Positions 60,873 through 64,000 of a DNA stretch of 64,000 nt are shown one piece after another. The notes beneath the pieces are model-generated. The model was not told where the DNA came from, did no database searches, and saw only the letters and a program-made list of their open reading frames with translations. Location of the stretch: the NCBI RefSeq assembly GCF_000003605.2, contig NW_003151264.1:97166-161165 (forward strand). The letters are read 5' to 3'. The stretch comes from Saccoglossus kowalevskii (taxonomy: Eukaryota > Hemichordata > Enteropneusta > Harrimaniidae). The position numbers and the translations under genes were made by a program. Each line of letters opens with the position of its first letter. The first letter of the stretch is position 1.

Positions 60873-63800
60873 TACTGCTTCATTGTAATTATACCTCTGT
60901 GTCCTTATGCATGGTTTTTGGCTTACTGGTCTAAATTTGCTCATTTGTATATGAAATTAATTATCTGAATAAAGATCTCCAAAGACCAATTAGTTTTCAA
61001 CCTAATTAGTCTGATTAAAGGAATAATCTTGTATTGTTATATAATGTAATTATCATTATGTCTATTTTTTGTCTAACTCGACATTGTTACTGGCTTTTCA
61101 AATATGATGGAACAGTTTACCCTTGTGTGTCTTTAAAAGTAAACTTTTTTGCCATTCACAAAATAAACCTAAAACATACTGTTTCAAAACCTGTAGGCAA
61201 TAGAAAAGTTTAACCATATGGTCTTAAATTACCAAAGAAATTGTAGAAATATGCATAATCTTGGACAGCAAAAGAAATAATGGCATTTAAAGAGGTCAAT
61301 ATTTATATATTTTCGTTGAATTGCAAATGTTGTCAGGGTGGTGAAATATTACATCTAAATTTCCAGCATTTCTATTTTCAGTGTCAGTAGCATTATAACT
61401 ATGAGTAATAGGTTTAAACAAAGGTTACAAAAGAATACATTTTCATATTCAGTGTCACTTTTAAGTTTAGCTTTGGAATGTACCACTCGCTTGTTCGAGT
61501 GACGGCTTTATCTTGCTTTTCTCATATCAAACAAAAAGCTTTAGCTGTACAGCTGCTGGGCACACACACAAATCTGAGTTGTGTTCTAGATTTTTAAAAG
61601 AAATTTATCGCTCCATTTTTAGTGTAACCACACCCATATTTCCCACACCCCTTTCTGCCTACCTGTGTCGTAAATCATATGACCCGTTCTTGTTCAGTCT
61701 TGTTTTATGAAATCAACGAGTTTGCATGTCTATACTCTACGCCTGTTTCTGTATATCCATATTTGTAAAGTGTAAGAGACATGTACGTTATAGTTGCAGC
61801 TTATGTTTGAAATAGTTTCGCATGAGACCCACACTGATAATGACGGTGATATGACGATTATTTGGCTTCAAGTTGACAAATTTATTATTTACCCGTTAGA
61901 TGCGCACCATCGTTTATGGCATTTTGACATTAGAATTTTACAAGTCTGTGTTAAATTCTCTCATGCATTTTGCAGGGATTTCTCATAAAAACATTTTCTT
62001 ACCTTGTAAACTCACAAATCAGGAAAAATCACACTAGCATAAAATAAATTTAAAGTAAACCATGTAATAGGAGCAAAAATACTAGATAAACAGCAATATG
62101 ATTATGAATAATAATTGCCAAAATAAATTTCTAGGGAGTGTTTAGTATCTTCTGTATATATAAATAATGCATTAGATAAAACTTGTTTTACGTTATTAAT
62201 ATTCAACAGTTGAGGTGTCCCCGGTTTCTCATCTTAATATTACATTAGAAGCAGTGATCACATTAGATGAAAAGTTTGTTAAACACACCTGGTACATTAT
62301 GAGCTTGAATTATTAAAATAAAGCACATGATGCAATATGTAAATGTTGTTAATTAATGATTAATGGAGTAATTTATTGCATTTGTCATTCATACTGCTTA
62401 TACTGGGTGTTCGTATTACCTAGACAGTAGCAAATAATATATTAGTTGTCTAATCCGCTATACATGCTAAGTTAATATCTTTTACATAATGTTATGTATA
62501 AGACTTGCCGTTGCCTTGGTTTTTTTCTTGTAACATGTTATATTGATTGCATTTCTGATAAATTGGCTTTGCATTTTAAGGTCAGAACTGATAAATTAAC
62601 TGAATACTAGCATAGAGTGGAGTGCTGATATGTGATGACTCATTCCTGTCATCATAATTAATAAATTATGATAGATGAGAGTTTAATTATTATCAGATTT
62701 TACTTGATCTAATTTGTTATTTTAATGTGGTATATGTGGATGCAGGTTCCAGTAAAATATCACCAATGTAATGTGATCCATCCTCTATTGAAATTACTTC
62801 TATTCACACACAGTTCACAGCATTACCTGTTTTAACACACTGCCTATGCAAACAACCACCTTGCCAACTTTATTTTAATTTCCCCTTCATGCAAATATCA
62901 GTGTTTCCATGACAACTGTCACATGATGCTTAATTCCTATTCACCTGTGTTACCTCCTGGTGAGAACTAAACAGTGAATTTTATATGAGAATAGAATGCA
63001 ATTAGCAACTGATTCCATTTGCAATTTTGAAATTATGCTATCAGGTTGTTCTATCAGTAATGAAATGGGGAAGCAATTTCCCTTACCTCTGGGTATCTTT
63101 AAAAACATTCGCGATGAAATTATTAATTTTTCTTTCCATATATTTATACAGAGAAAATTGAATAATAAAATTTATAAAATAGTAAAAAAAAACAACTAAA
63201 TGTCAAACAAATGCATGGCATGTTTAATTTCCTGAAATATTAATTAAAGATAAATCTTCTTTTTTCAGTGTAAGTAAAGAAAGCTGGGTGTTGGTTAACA
63301 TCAATATTTTCGGAAAAATAAATCATATTTATGATTTCTGTTTTCTGCTTTGTGAATTTAATTGAGGGATGTGTATGATAAATTAACAAAAAGATGGAAA
63401 TCACGACTTTGAAAGCTTTCTCATAAAATCCAATTTAGATATCTTATTATTTTCTCTTTCATCTTGCCTACTGTGCTGTAACCAATACCGAGGCTTGGCT
63501 ATTATTGTATGCAATATCATAGTATTCAGATCTTGAGGCGCCAGTAATATCAATTGATAACAAAATATATTTTGAGCAATTGCCATATAGGGTTTGATTC
63601 ATTGTTATTTGTATGTTTTTTTTGTTTTTTAAATCGATTTTTAGCAAACTGTATTTCATTTGTATTTCAATTGCTTGCTATATGAAAAGTCTATATAATT
63701 AGATTTTAAAAAGGTGCCTTAATGGAATTTCTCGCAGAGATCTGATTAGATGCTGCAGAGCGAACAGAGTGAAAATAATTGTTAATGTGGAGACATTTCA

Positions 63801-64000
63801 CAATAAAAATTGAGTTTCTAGAATGAATTATGTCATAGCACGTTCAGCTGAGCAAACAAATTTGCATATTAGAAATGGGGCATATGTTTTACAATTTATT
63901 TCTTGTATTAGCTGAGAAGTTAATGATCTATTGGTTGTGCCCTCTTTACATGTTATATGGCCACACACCAGTGTTGTTCTGACCACCAGACAATCTAACA

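Larger units (their letters stand above)
50254..64000 (+). other. Intron 4 of the cadherin gene, runs off the window
   Basis: Begins GTATGC at 50254. I found no cadherin-like frame in the remaining 13.7 kb, so the intron continues past 64000. It holds family A, B and C MITEs between 51.6 and 55.9 kb, the second ATGGCC array (58863-59745), a poly(C) tract at 60857-60872, and from about 60.4 to 63.3 kb AT-rich sequence with many TAATTA-type sites. No other gene is supportable. Confidence 0.85.

Noticed and set aside
1-64000. Retrovirus-like, LTR or Polinton-like remains
   Set aside because: No frame with reverse transcriptase, integrase, capsid or envelope character and no long direct terminal repeats were seen on either strand.

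Overview
The window is eukaryotic, intron-rich, AT-rich animal DNA. It contains one clearly recognisable large gene, the 5' end of a Fat-like giant cadherin of the FAT1/2/3 (Drosophila fat-like/kugelei) class, on the + strand. The predicted protein is close to vertebrate FAT1, and the introns are full of short palindromic DNA transposons and of 'ATGGCC' tandem arrays of a kind I associate with marine invertebrate genomes. I infer a marine invertebrate, possibly a deuterostome such as a hemichordate, but the sequence alone does not settle the species.

Layout. Positions 1-3080 are repeat-bearing flank or intron. Positions 3081-3356 look like the last coding exon of a small + strand ER membrane protein of the emopamil-binding (EXPERA/EBP-like) superfamily. 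Positions 3359 to about 9900 are intergenic and hold several non-autonomous DNA transposons and a long TAA microsatellite. From about 10 to 17.9 kb the DNA becomes visibly richer in CpG and poorer in these repeats. I read this as the promoter-side region of the cadherin gene, with a probable 5' non-coding exon ending at 17404 (alternative donor after 16228).

Cadherin gene. A giant exon (coding 21202-24548) carries the start codon, signal peptide and cadherin repeats EC1 to part of EC10. Exon 39763-40077 finishes EC10 and opens EC11, and the small exon 50192-50253 continues EC11. Introns are about 3.8, 15.2 and 10.1 kb, and the last intron runs off the window (>13.7 kb). All splice phases join in frame. 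The one inconsistency is a single-base frame slip near 23752, most simply an assembly or sequencing indel.

Accessory content. Intron 2 contains a young-looking TIR transposon (24809-26637) with perfect 33-bp inverted repeats and a 7-bp target duplication, sitting inside a host minisatellite. It carries pieces of a + strand gene: an acidic C2H2 zinc-finger N-terminus and a C-terminal tail rich in Cys, His and Lys. The middle is hidden by a 785-N gap. I could not assign this gene to a known family, and it is the best candidate here for something undescribed. Other observations are a dispersed TA-flanked MITE family (five good copies plus decayed ones), at least four other short transposon families, a diverged duplicated block in intron 3 with a strongly conserved core, and two 'ATGGCC' tandem arrays, one ending about 200 bp before exon 3. 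I saw no retrovirus-like or Polinton-like element, rRNA, tRNA or CRISPR.
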